A stretch of 64,000 nucleotides of DNA, from positions 1,674,001-1,738,000 of the forward strand of contig OX621259.1 in NCBI GenBank assembly GCA_951640165.1, given 5' to 3'. The notes beneath the pieces are model-generated. The model made no database searches. It saw only the letters and a program-made list of their open reading frames with translations, and was not told the DNA's origin. The translations under genes and the position numbers were made by a program. Shown here piece by piece: positions 54,397 through 64,000 of the stretch (the first letter of the stretch is position 1; each line of letters starts with the position of its first letter). This DNA comes from Pseudoips prasinana. Its lineage: Eukaryota; Arthropoda; Insecta; Lepidoptera; Nolidae.

Positions 54397-56560
54397 AAGT
54401 TATACTTCTTTTGGCGCGATGGAGAAAAATGATGAGAGTGAATTTTTACGATGCGCGCGTATCTGCGCGCGCATCGTAAAAATAACAGCATGACGTTAGT
54501 TCTAGGTGGTATGAAAATGTAAAAGAGTGAATTTTTACGATGCGCGCGCATCGTAAAAATAACAGCATGACGTTAGTTCTAGGTGGTATGAAAATGTAAA
54601 AGAGTGAATTTTTACGATGCGCGCGCATCGTAAAAATAACAGCATGACGTTAGTTCTAGGTGGTATGAAAATGTAAAAGAGTGAATTTTTACGATGCGCG
54701 CGCATCGTAAAAATAACAGCATGACGTTAGTTCTAGGTGGTATGAAAATGTAAAAGAGTGAATTTTTACGATGCGCGCGCATCGTAAAAATAACAGCATG
54801 ACGTTAGTTCTAGGTGGTATGAAAATGTATGAGAGTGAATTTTTACGATGCGCGCGCATCGTAAAAATAACAGCATGACGTTAGTTCTAGGTGGTCTGAA
54901 AATGTATGAGAGTGAATTTTTACAATGCGCGCGCATCGTAAAAATAACAGCATGACGTTAGTTCTAGGTGGTATGAAAATGTATGACAGTGAATTTTTAC
55001 GATGCGCGCGCATCGTAATAATAACAGCATGACGTTAGTTCTAGGTGGTATGAAAATGTATGAGAGTGAATTTTTACGTTGCGCGCGCATCGTAAAAATA
55101 ACAGCATGACGTTAGTTCTAGGTGGTATGAAAATGTAAAAGAGTGAATTTTTACGATGCGCGCGCATTGTAAAAATAACAGCATGACGTTAGTTCTAGGT
55201 GGTATGAAAATGTAAAAGAGTGAATTTTTACGATGCGCGCGCATCGTAAAAATAACAGCATGACGTTAGTTCTAGGTGGTATGAAAATGTATGAGAGTGA
55301 ATTTTTACGATGCGCGCGCATCGTAAAAATAACAGCATGACGTTAGTTCTAGGTGGTATGAAAATGTAAAAGAGTGAATTTTTACGATGCGCGCGCATCG
55401 TAAAAATAACAGCATGACGTTAGTTCTAGGTGGTAGGAAAATGTAAAAGAGTGAATTTTTACGATGCGCGCGCATCGTAAAAATAACAGCATGACGTTAG
55501 TTCTAGGTGGTATGAAAATGTAAAAGAGTGAATTTTTACGATGCGCGCGCATCGTAAAAATAACAGCATGACGTTAGTTCTAGGTGGTATGAAAATGTAA
55601 AAGAGTGAATTTTTACGATGCGCGCGCATCGTAAAAATAACAGCATGACGTTAGTTCTAGGTGGTATGAAAATGTATGAGAGTGAATTTTTACGATGCGC
55701 GCGCATCGTAAAAATAACAGCATGATGTTAGTTCTAGGTGGTATGAAAATGTAAAAGAGTGAATTTTTACGATGCGCGCGCATCGTAAAAATAACAGCAT
55801 GACGTTAGTTCTAGGTGGTATGAAAATGTATGAGAGTGAATTTTTACGTTGCGCGCGCATCGTAAAAATAACAGCATGACGTTAGTTCTAGGTGGTATGA
55901 AAATGTATGAGAGTGAATTTTTACGATGCGCGCGCATCGTAAAAATAACAGCATGACGTTAGTTCTAGGTGGTATGAAAATGTAAAAGAGTGAATTTTTA
56001 CGATGCGCGCGCATCGTAAAAATAACAGCATGACGTTAGTTCTAGGTGGTATGAAAATGTAAAAGAGTGAATTTTTACGATGCGCGCGCATCGTAAAAAT
56101 AACAGCATGACGTTAGTTCTAGGTGGTATGAAAATGTATGAGAGTGAATTTTTACGATGCGCGCGCATCGTAAAAATAACAGCATGACGTTAGTTCTAGG
56201 TGGTATGAAAATGTATGATAGTGAATTTTTACGATGCGCGCGCATCGTAAAAATAACAGCATGACGTTAGTTCTAGGTGGTATGAAAATGTATGAGAGTG
56301 AATTTTTACGATGCGCGCGCATCGTAAAAATAACAGCATGACGTTAGTTCTAGGTGGTATGAAAATGTATGATAGTGAATTTTTACGATGCGCGCGCATC
56401 GTAAAAATAACAGCATGACGTTAGTTCTAGGTGGTATGAAAATGTATGAGAGTGAATTTTTACGATGCGCGCGCATCGTAAAAATAACAGCATGACGTTA
56501 GTTCTAGGTGGTATGAAAATTGATAACTATGTTCAAGTTGTATATTACGAAGTATAACTT
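54397..56560. mobile_element. possible element carrying the minisatellite
   Basis: 'aagttatacttc' at 54397-54408 and its complement at 56549-56560 bracket the array. Next to each is a GCG-containing word (ggcgcg / cgcgtt). They may be the ends of a non-autonomous transposon whose inside became the array. The superfamily is unknown. Confidence 0.35.
54433..56519. repeat. 77-bp palindromic minisatellite, 27 copies
   Basis: The unit contains a perfect 28-bp palindrome whose core is ACGATGCGCGCGCATCGT flanked by T5/A5. A conserved 'aacagcatgacgttagttct' and 'aggtggtatgaaaatgt' follow. The word GACGTTAG recurs exactly every 77 bp from 54492 to 56494 (26 intervals), so there are no net length changes. 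Variation is limited to the linker (taaaaga/tatgaga/tatgata) and rare point changes. The first unit carries a longer palindrome with a 'tatct' centre. Confidence 0.9.
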
Positions 56561-56679
56561 GTAACGCGTGTACATAAGTACACACAAGTTTTTTTTTTCA
56601 CAACTCTCCCAAAATGGGTACCATATGAAAGGGCTTGACTAGTAGAATACTTTTCAATTCTACTTTGTTATTCACGAGA

Positions 56680-56890
56680 ATTTAAAAAAAGCGCTTGTAA
56701 ATAGTCAGAACATGTTTGTAGTAATATATTATTAATTAATAATTATGTCTAGGTACGTATAGATATTTAGGTACACGGATTGTATTAAATAATTTACAAT
56801 AAGATTTATTTTATAATAGTGACGATATTTAGCTAGCTTAAATTAAGTTATTGTCAAGGATCATGTCATGATCATTCACCTTGACAAATG
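56680..56890 (-). repeat. LINE 3' end fragment
   Basis: 'gcgcttgtaaatagtcagaa', 'gatatttaggtacacggatt' and 'gatatttagctagctt' in the same order and strand as 11064-11300. Confidence 0.6.
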
Positions 56891-57251
56891 CCGGAGTTTT
56901 ATTTTATTTATTTTATTATTCTTTATGTAGGTAAATATCTTAATAACTAGTGACTACGGTACAACTAAGTGCTCTCATGAGGTCTAGTTCTGTTATTGAA
57001 TATTGATGAAACTATTTCAAGTTGAATATCATTCACATGAAGGCAATTAAATTTGTATTCCTAGATGTCAGAACTAGAGAATATTGCTTTGAAGTTGAGC
57101 TTAACTAGTTCATAAGTTATTACGGAGCTATTATTATTAACAACGCTAATGATGCCGAAAATCTATAGAGATTAAAGCCATCGCCTAATCGTGTTGGAGT
57201 TAAGGGACTGGCAAATAACTAAGGCCCGACAATTTTAAGTATATTTCTAAC

Positions 57252-57430
57252 TAGCTGTGCCCCGCGGTTTTACCCACGTTAAATTTTATAAATTATAACC
57301 TATGTGTTAATCTAGGGTGTCAGCTAACTCCATACCAAATTTTATTGAAATGGCTCCAGCCGTTTAGACGTGAAGAAGTAACAAACATACGCACTCACAC
57401 ATTCACAAACTTTCGCTTAGATAATATTAC
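57252..57430 (-). mobile_element. Helitron, non-autonomous
   Basis: 'aactagctgtgccccgcggt' (3' end in reverse), 'ggtgtcagctaactccatac', 'ctccagccgtttagacgtga' and 'acaaactttcgcttagataa' (5' end). Confidence 0.7.
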
Positions 57431-57521
57431 TGTGGTGATGTCTTGAATTCGATTCAATTTATTCTTGAGATAGAATGAATTATGAAAAATAAAAACTTAG
57501 TTCGTAAACCTTTTATTTTTT

Positions 57522-57780
57522 TTATACTTGCCTATATCTGTGTCCCACTGCTGAGAAAGCAAAGGAAAGTTTGGAAAACCAAAGGCCAGCGATTTCAGGC
57601 CAGTCGGTACAAAATGAGTTCAGGTCATCACACCATATCTGTTTAGGCCTACCATATCGATGACGTCCATTTGGAGGAACCCAATTGGTTGTGATCTGGG
57701 CCCCTCTGTCTGGGTGTATACGTGAAGCATGTCCGGCCCAGTCCCACTTCAACCTGACGGTCTTTGTCTCTCCTACCTTT
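57522..57780 (-). pseudogene. RTE-type LINE C-terminal remnant
   Basis: The minus strand reads ...TKTVRLKWDWAGHASRIHPD, then WVPPNGRHRYGRPKQIWCDD, then LNSFCTDWPEIAGLW. 'LKW.WAGH..R', 'GRPK..W.DD' and a final W-rich stretch are the signature of the end of RTE-clade RT proteins. Everything upstream (RT, endonuclease) is gone. It is probably the coding side of the RTE-like 3' tails spread through the window. Confidence 0.7.
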
Positions 57781-57886
57781 AAAGTAAAAGTACCTAATTT
57801 ACATAAACCTTAGGCTATGTCGCTCTCGCATCGGTTTGTTTAGTCACCAAAAGAAATGTCTCTCAGACAATGCGCCGTAATATCCA

Positions 57887-58421
57887 AGAGCTGGCACGCA
57901 TTTTTGGGTAGGTATTTGAGGCAAGTTGAAAACTTGTCCAATAACTCTTCAGACACACCCCAACACGGAACTGCAGACCTGGCTGTCGGGTAGCGGGTCT
58001 AAACCAACTTTTTTTTTATCCAAAAAATGTATTTGAGGCAAGCTGAAATTTTGATTATGTTGTAGTTTAATGTTTATACAATACATAAATAACATTCTGT
58101 CAAAATTTCAAGTTGCCTCAAATACATTTTTTCGATTTTTATGCAAAATATTTTTGCACACGCCTGGCAGTGCTAAAGACCCGACAGAATCGCCTGTCTT
58201 TTTTTTTGTATTGTATAAACATTAAACTACAATATATCAAAATTTCACCTTGACTCAAATACAATTTTTGGTTAAAAAAAAAATAAAAAAAAAATTGAGG
58301 TTGGTTTAGACCCGCTACCCGCCAGCCAGGTCTGCAGTTCCGTGTTGGGGTGTGTCTGAAGAGTTATAGGACAAGTTTTCAGCTTGCCTCAAATACCTAC
58401 CCAAAAATGCGTGCCAGCTCT
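57887..58421. mobile_element. fold-back element with long inverted arms
   Basis: The outer arms of about 120 bp start AGAGCTGGCACGCATTTTTG and include 'acaccccaacacggaactgc' and 'gtagcgggtctaaaccaac'. The inner part is also inverted ('tagtttaatgtttatacaat' and complement). Almost the whole 535 bp can pair with itself. No coding sequence. Ends and arm length suggest a MITE/fold-back transposon. Confidence 0.8.
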
Positions 58422-58629
58422 CCTACTATAAATCGTCTGTAAGTTGTAACAGACGCAAAGACCATATATATATATACATGTTATATTAATAGACAATGCA
58501 TCTTACCATTCGGTTCAACAAATTAACCTCCAACCACAATCAACCGAATGTATTAATCTGTATATATTTTTATATGTGTACACATGTTTATGAAAATAAA
58601 TGCTTACTTACTTATTAAATAGTTTCGTG

Positions 58630-58860
58630 GTCACAAACCACTGAAATCCACCATGATCGTCACGGGTACCAACGGAAGATCAGCGCTGGGTGTAACCCAG
58701 CAAATGCTGAGATGGCGACCCTTTCGGCAGGACATACAGGACCTATTGCGTAGTGTTGAACTATGCTATTGTTTGATTTTTTATATGTATTTAGTTAGTT
58801 CTGTTTGTAAAATTCTTGTATGTCTATTGTCGAATAAATGTATTTCTTCTTCTTCTTAAA
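58630..58860 (+). mobile_element. LINE-derived SINE
   Basis: 'gtgctgagatggcgac'-type phrase ('aatgctgagatggcgaccct'), 'ggacctattgcgtagtgttg' and 'tgtcgaataaatgtatttct' ending in (TTC)n. I recognise it as a common lepidopteran short element. Confidence 0.55.
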
Positions 58861-59199
58861 TACAAGCTGATGCCTAAATGTCGAATAAACATCGTCTTGG
58901 ATTGGTGGACATGCACAAGGCCCGCACTCCAATCTAGGTTTTGGATGAGATGGCAAAAGTGGAGTGACATACCGTCATTCGATTCCCGCCGAGTCATGGC
59001 CAATATAATGCAATAGAATTGCTTTGGGCTCAAGTTATGTAATAAAATTTATGATTCGAAAACCATTGCCATTCGAAAAATAAATAAATTATTACTATTA
59101 CTGCCATTAGTCGTAAAGTTAATGTAGCCCACCAAAATTGTTTTATTTCAATTTCAACACCAATTTTTACCATGTTTCTTTTAACTACTATATGTTCAC

Positions 59200-59408
59200 T
59201 TGACATTGGTTAAGCAACTAGGAACGCGGTCAGTCCATAGATGGGTGACCGCCAAAGTGGATAAATTTCTAACCTCCGTGCTTTGAAGGGCAAGTTAACC
59301 GGTCGGTCCCGGTTGTAGTCATTAGACAACGTCGTTAAGCCTTGTCAGAGGCCTAGTGAGCTGTTTGAACAACTCTGACACCAGGGTAACCACTGCCCAT
59401 ACGATAAG
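59200..59408 (+). mobile_element. 5S-rRNA-derived SINE, copy D
   Basis: TTAAGCAAC at 59210-59218, GCGGTCAGT at 59226-59234 and GATGGGTGACCGCC at 59240-59253 keep the spacing and order of 5S rRNA. The family body follows ('gtcagaggcctagtgagctg', 'ggtaaccactgcccatacga'). Confidence 0.75.
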
Positions 59409-59629
59409 TAAGTATTGGAGTGAAACGATGAAATTTGGTCTTGTCGACGTCTTAACATGTACGTATTAATACCACCCACTTACGTGATCCATTTCCTTGG
59501 TATTAATCGTCCAACTTGGTTAAGGAACTATACATCTTGGTTTTGGCAGATTAATGTACCTATTATAAGAAGTTTCAAATGAATGGGGCTGCTTAGAAGT
59601 TGTTGGGCCAAGTTATATCAACGAGTTAG

Positions 59630-59664
<35 letters not shown>

Positions 59665-59908
59665 CATTAATGTACACACGGAAAAGGAATACAGAAAATA
59701 AATTTTAAAAGAAAATAACATGTACAAAGGTACTGCTTATTTCAATGAAATTTCTTCCAGCAGACCCGCGAGAGGAGAAATTAAAAGAAATATAATATAT
59801 CGTGTGTAGTTTCTAGTAATACATATATACATACACTACATGCTAATATACATAAATACTTATAAAATACAAAGATAAATATCTATATACACATACATAT
59901 ACATACAA

Positions 59909-62851
59909 CTAGGATGAGGAAGAGAGATAATGTGCTTTAACACGATTTTTAAATATTGAAACTGTTTTACATTGGCGAATGTTAGGGGGAAGAGAATTCC
60001 ACAACCTGACCGCATGAACCGTATAGGAGTAGGAGTAAAAATCAGTTTTATGTTGAGGGATTAGGAGAAGAGATCGACGATGGGATCTGCAGGGAGCATC
60101 GGAACAATGAAGATAGGAAAAACGGTCCCGTAGGTAGGAAGGGGATAAGGGATTGTGAAGGATATTGAAGAGGAGACACAATATACGAGTATTCCTGCGA
60201 AGTCGAACGGGTAGCCACTTGAGATCCTTGCGAAAATTGGAGACATGATCATATTTCTTAAGACCGAATATAAAACGAATGCAGAGATTTTGCAAGCGCT
60301 CATGTTTATTCAACAGCTCCTCGGTGACATCCAGATAGCAGCAATCAGCGTAGTCTAGAATGGGTTGTAGAAGAGTTTGAGTAAGAGAGATTTTCGTTTT
60401 CAAAGGCAGAAAGTTTTGGAGATGTTTCAGTGAGTGAAAAGTAAAGTGAATCTTCCTACTGACTTCAGAGACATGTGCCTTCCAAGAAAGATTACAGTCG
60501 AAGGTTACACCCAAATTTTTAGCGGTTTCGGTGTATGTTATTGCATAGCCATCTAAATAAACTGCAGGAATGGACGCGATCTCCAGATATCTCAACATAT
60601 GCCTGCTTCCAATGATCATGGCCTGGGATTTACTCGGGTTAATTAATAGACCATAGGACTTAGCCCATTGGTTTATGTGTTCCAAGTCAGAATTTATAGC
60701 AGAGATGGCGGCAGTAACATTATTATGGGCGAAGGACCTGTAAAGTTGCAAATCGTCTGCATACAGATGGAAGTTAGAGGAGATAACTCTTGTAACGGAG
60801 TTTATGAAAATGGAAAAAAGTAAAGGAGAAAGAACGCCACCCTGAGGTACCCCCGCAGTGAGTGAACACCAATCTGAATAAGACTCTTCATGGTGAATAC
60901 ACTGCGAGCGCCCCCGAAGATAAGAGTTAAACCAGGAGATGCTGCTGGAAGAGCAGTTTAGTGAAGATAAGACACCAAGAAGGACATCAAAATCGACAGA
61001 ATTGAAGGCATTACTGAAATCCAGCAATACCAAAAGGGATAGGAATTTATTGTCCATGGCCCAGCGAATATCTTCGGTCACTTTGAGAAGGGCAGTGACA
61101 GTGCTATGGCCAGAGCGGAATCCAGACTGGAATGGGCTGAGGAACTTGTTGCAGGATAGAAAGTCTGACAGCTGACGATGGACAATATGCTCAAGAACCT
61201 TCGAAAGAAATGGGAGTATAGAAATAGGGCGGAACTGGGACGGTATGACAGGATTGGCCACTTTGGGCAAAGGAATAATGTGAGCTCGTTTCCAAGCTGA
61301 TGGAAAAGTGGAAGAGAATAAAGAGAAATTAAAAATATGAGTAAGAACAGGTAGAAGGGTAGAAAGAATTGGGCTAATCATCCTTGAGCAAATATTGTCA
61401 TGTCCAACTGCAGTTGAAGATATAGAAAGAATGGATTTTTTGACGTCCTCCTCGGTAACGGGAGATAGGTTGAAAGGAGAACATTGCGGTATCGGCAAAA
61501 GTGAGAGATCGTGCAAGGTAGCAGATTTTCTTGGAATGTCAAGAGTGAGAGGAGGATTTGAGAAGTGGATATTTAGTGCATGTAGATCGATGTCCTTACA
61601 GACCAAGGCGGGGGATTTACCGATACCATTGGATTTTAAAAATTTCCAAACTGTAGAGGAATCCCAACTATCAAGAGACTTATAGAAGTGGCGTTTCTTG
61701 GCATCACGACACAGCCGATTGCAACGGTTCCGTAGGTGTTTATACCGGGCTAAATTTCCCTCTGTAGGATTGCGTTTGTACCTACGCTTTGCCTTATCTC
61801 TGCGAGCCATATAATCTTTAATATCAGCAGTAATCCAAGGGGCAGGAGAGTGTTTAACCTTTACTCGACGTTTTGGTGCATGTCGATCATACAAAGCGAG
61901 AATATTAATATTAAATAAATTCACTTTATCATCAACGTTAGATGAGTTAAAGATATTTGACCAATCTATTCTTTCTGCATCACACTGTAACATCTCCAAA
62001 TTAATGCCCTGGAAATTACGAAGAAAAAGGAATTTTGCTTTAAGTTTAGGAGGACGTACAGCGTAAGACAAATAAATCAGATCGTGATATGAGAATGAAG
62101 CAGTTAATTGACCATGAGTTGCAACGTGATCAGGAGACGAAACAATCATGAGGTCTAAAAGAGATGGGTTGCAATTAGGAGAATGATGTGTAGCGGAGAG
62201 AGGAAGAATATGGAGATTGATAGAAGATAAGAGTGACAGAAGTTTAGAAGAACGGTGGTCGTTTTTCATCAGACACGTATTGAAGTCACCCATCAAGACT
62301 ACGTGATCATAGATTGGACATAAGTTATTTAGTAGAGTGTCCAGAGTATCAAAGTAATCAGTTCGAAGATTGGGGCTATAAAAAACCCCAAGGAGTAACT
62401 TTGTGTGGTGTACAACAATTTCGAGGAATAAGTATTCCGCAGAACCAGTGTACTGAGAAGGTGATGCACTTACAATTTTGTGAGGGAGATCAGCCCGCAA
62501 ATATATTGCTACACCACCGCAACCTTTATTAGTGCGATCGTTACGGATCAAAACGAATCCTGGAAGAGAAAAGTAAGGCGAGAGAAGAGAAGGTTTAAGG
62601 AAAGATTCTGATATTAGAAGAGCGTCGATATTCGTGCTGCTAAATGATGCCAGAAGATCAGAATAATGACCAGGTATACTCTGTGCATTAATATGAGCAA
62701 TGTTAAGGTTATTGGAGTGGTCGGATAAACGAGAGGAGATCTGGTCATGCAGAGTCAGAGAAGTAAAAGAATCATCCGCGCTAACGTAACTAAGTGACGA
62801 TGACGAACACGAGATAAAACTATCGTCCAAGTTAGGTAAAATATCATCCAT
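59909..62851 (-). CDS. LINE ORF2: endonuclease + reverse transcriptase
   Basis: 980 residues from MDDILPNLDDSFISC. An upstream ATG at 62875 would add eight residues from the AT-rich leader. The APE-type endonuclease (about 60-280) has IAHINAQSIPGHYSDLL, ALLISESFL, GGVAIYLRADLP, VVLMGDFNTCL, LLDLMIV and SYHDLIYLSY. The RT (about 470-760) has QFRPISILPFLSKVLEHIV, FQSGFRSGHSTVTALL, LLDFSNAFNSVDFDVLL, AGVPQGGVLSPLLFSIFI and the catalytic HLYADDLQLY. The C-terminus carries LKWLPVRLRRNTRILCLLF and VRLWNSLPPNIRQCKT. These features suggest the CR1/L2 group. The protein nicks target DNA and copies its own RNA into it. It lies antisense in the host gene's last visible intron. Confidence 0.9.
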   Translation of the reverse strand: MDDILPNLDDSFISCSSSSLSYVSADDSFTSLTLHDQISSRLSDHSNNLNIAHINAQSIPGHYSDLLASFSSTNIDALLISESFLKPSLLSPYFSLPGFVLIRNDRTNKGCGGVAIYLRADLPHKIVSASPSQYTGSAEYLFLEIVVHHTKLLLGVFYSPNLRTDYFDTLDTLLNNLCPIYDHVVLMGDFNTCLMKNDHRSSKLLSLLSSINLHILPLSATHHSPNCNPSLLDLMIVSSPDHVATHGQLTASFSYHDLIYLSYAVRPPKLKAKFLFLRNFQGINLEMLQCDAERIDWSNIFNSSNVDDKVNLFNINILALYDRHAPKRRVKVKHSPAPWITADIKDYMARRDKAKRRYKRNPTEGNLARYKHLRNRCNRLCRDAKKRHFYKSLDSWDSSTVWKFLKSNGIGKSPALVCKDIDLHALNIHFSNPPLTLDIPRKSATLHDLSLLPIPQCSPFNLSPVTEEDVKKSILSISSTAVGHDNICSRMISPILSTLLPVLTHIFNFSLFSSTFPSAWKRAHIIPLPKVANPVIPSQFRPISILPFLSKVLEHIVHRQLSDFLSCNKFLSPFQSGFRSGHSTVTALLKVTEDIRWAMDNKFLSLLVLLDFSNAFNSVDFDVLLGVLSSLNCSSSSISWFNSYLRGRSQCIHHEESYSDWCSLTAGVPQGGVLSPLLFSIFINSVTRVISSNFHLYADDLQLYRSFAHNNVTAAISAINSDLEHINQWAKSYGLLINPSKSQAMIIGSRHMLRYLEIASIPAVYLDGYAITYTETAKNLGVTFDCNLSWKAHVSEVSRKIHFTFHSLKHLQNFLPLKTKISLTQTLLQPILDYADCCYLDVTEELLNKHERLQNLCIRFIFGLKKYDHVSNFRKDLKWLPVRLRRNTRILCLLFNILHNPLSPSYLRDRFSYLHCSDAPCRSHRRSLLLIPQHKTDFYSYSYTVHAVRLWNSLPPNIRQCKTVSIFKNRVKAHYLSSSS

Positions 62852-63444
62852 AATTAGTAATATATAAATAAGCAATTAAATATTAAAATATATATATAAT
62901 AATATATATACTTATATATAATATTTATAATAATACAGAAGATTGATATTTACAATTTAGCTAAACACACCGTCTCGCTGGAAAGTTGGAAAAAATTTTA
63001 ACAATAGGAGAAAGGAAATATACATTGCGAAACGTATACACATTAAGATAACAAAGAGCAAATAACAATATTTAAGTACAAAAATGTAAAAAAAACAACC
63101 TGTATACATATCGGCACAAACGTCCGAAGGCCCACAACGTATACTTAAACTAAACGTATTTTTGTTTAGGTAGTGTAAGTTAATAGGGAAAAACGAAACG
63201 AAGTTTGTGAACAGAACTGAGAAGTTGTCAAAAATGTCAATGTCAAATTGAAGAATAGACAGTAAAAGTAGTGAATAGAAAATATAGTTATAAACCCTAA
63301 TCGGAGGTAGTTAAATATATGGTCTACAATATTATGCACCTACCCAGTACCCTACCAAACACAATTATTACTAACTATTACGCTACCAAAAACAAGAGAA
63401 CACAATATAGTAAACACAATAAAGGACACAAAACTTATCGAGAA

Positions 63445-64000
63445 TTAGCGACGATTGCCTCTCCGGGCTGGTTTGTTGCTCTTCGAGACTGGAGGCGGCG
63501 CAGGCGCTGTGGAGGTGGCAGGAGGATCATCTTCAGCTGCTGTGGCAATCGTTGGAAATTGCAATATCAAGGCATCGAGTTGCTCCATTGTTTCGATCTT
63601 GCGGCGAGTTTTGTCAGGAGTTAAGATGACAATATAACCCTGTGATGACCAAGTGTTTGAAATGGAAAAATGCTGGCGTGCTCTTGTGAATACTCTGTGT
63701 CTAACCTTGGTTAAAAACTCGGATATGGTGAAACCAGTGCCCTTCAAAGTAGTCTTGTGGTCCCAAACCAGGCTTCTATGCTCCATGTCATTAAAACGGA
63801 TGAGAATAGGCCGTGTTTTCTTTCCTGATACAGAACCCAAACGATGACAAACATCAATGTTCTTGGAGCTGATGTCGGACAATTTCATTTTGCTGTTTAA
63901 TAGTGCAACAATAGTGGTGTGTAATTTCTCATCAGGCTGCTCAGGGACACCGTGAAGTAGTAGTACTTTCCTGCGCATGGAAGTTTCATGCCGATCCAGC
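63445..64000 (-). CDS. LINE ORF1 (partial at window edge)
   Basis: The frame is open to the window edge and contains MRRKVLLLHGVPEQPDEKLH, then NIDVCHRLGSVSGKKTRPIL. It continues with GFTISEFLTKVRHRVFTRAR and ends in a Pro/Ala-rich tail and a basic KPARRGNRR. 'VLLLHGVPE' and 'CHRLG' with 'RPILIRF' form the RRM-like half. The later part is the FP-like C-terminal domain. ORF1 proteins bind the element's RNA. A start may lie outside the window; the Met at 63978 is internal to an open frame. Confidence 0.75.
   Translation of the reverse strand, partial: LDRHETSMRRKVLLLHGVPEQPDEKLHTTIVALLNSKMKLSDISSKNIDVCHRLGSVSGKKTRPILIRFNDMEHRSLVWDHKTTLKGTGFTISEFLTKVRHRVFTRARQHFSISNTWSSQGYIVILTPDKTRRKIETMEQLDALILQFPTIATAAEDDPPATSTAPAPPPVSKSNKPARRGNRR

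Larger units (their letters stand above)
59632..64000 (-). mobile_element. near-complete LINE with poly(A), minus strand
   Basis: A run of about 28 T at 59632-59660 is the poly(A) tail on the minus strand. Upstream on that strand come a 250-bp 3' UTR, intact ORF2, a 570-bp inter-ORF region and ORF1 running out of the window. No stop or frameshift is seen, so the copy is young and could be active. Confidence 0.85.

Noticed and set aside
54446..54628. 60-codon frame in the 77-bp array
   Set aside because: A product of the repeat. The palindrome makes similar frames on both strands.
59210..59260. 5S rRNA gene
   Set aside because: Only the middle of 5S is similar, and it continues into a dispersed repeat body, so it is a SINE head.

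Overview
The window is eukaryotic and looks like a moth or butterfly (Lepidoptera) genome. It is AT-rich with almost no continuous coding sequence. It is packed with repeat types I recognise from lepidopteran genomes: TC...CTAG-T Helitrons, tRNA-headed SINEs, RTE-like LINE tails and mariner elements. The species cannot be told from the sequence. Nothing is prokaryotic: the many short open frames are chance frames, mostly inside repeats.

One host gene is supported. I assemble ten plus-strand exons between 10087 and 53758 from splice sites and unbroken phase (0, 1 or 2 at every junction). They join into 537 codons starting MADNLPLIPEKG. The order of parts (charged helical N-terminal region, then Ig-like/ASH-type beta-domains) resembles DLEC1 (deleted in lung and esophageal cancer protein 1), a ciliary/axonemal protein family. 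The gene runs off the right edge. Its introns are up to about 18 kb and hold most of the repeats.

Layout: 1-10086 intergenic, with SINEs, MITEs, a mariner relic and a possible minus-strand terminal exon at 7917-8072. 10087-18272 exons 1-4, with a 5'-truncated LINE in intron 1. 18613-23858 a Helitron whose 5' terminal part is repeated about 18 times. 25049-27307 exons 5-7. 28025-33512 a LINE split by a complete mariner-like transposon. 33962-34180 exon 8, whose 3' end and splice donor are amplified in 126-bp steps to 38282; a solo LTR interrupts that array. 39000-51900 mostly unrecognised AT-rich intron with a few repeats and an LTR-element gag relic. 51948-53758 exons 9-10. 54433-56519 a 77-bp palindromic minisatellite. 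57887-58421 a fold-back element. 59632-64000 an apparently intact minus-strand LINE with ORF2, part of ORF1 and a poly(A) tail.

The most unusual structure is the exon-8 array. At least 28 copies of the same exon end plus 5' splice site lie in tandem. The period is a multiple of three and the frame is open, so every donor in the first block is in the same phase.
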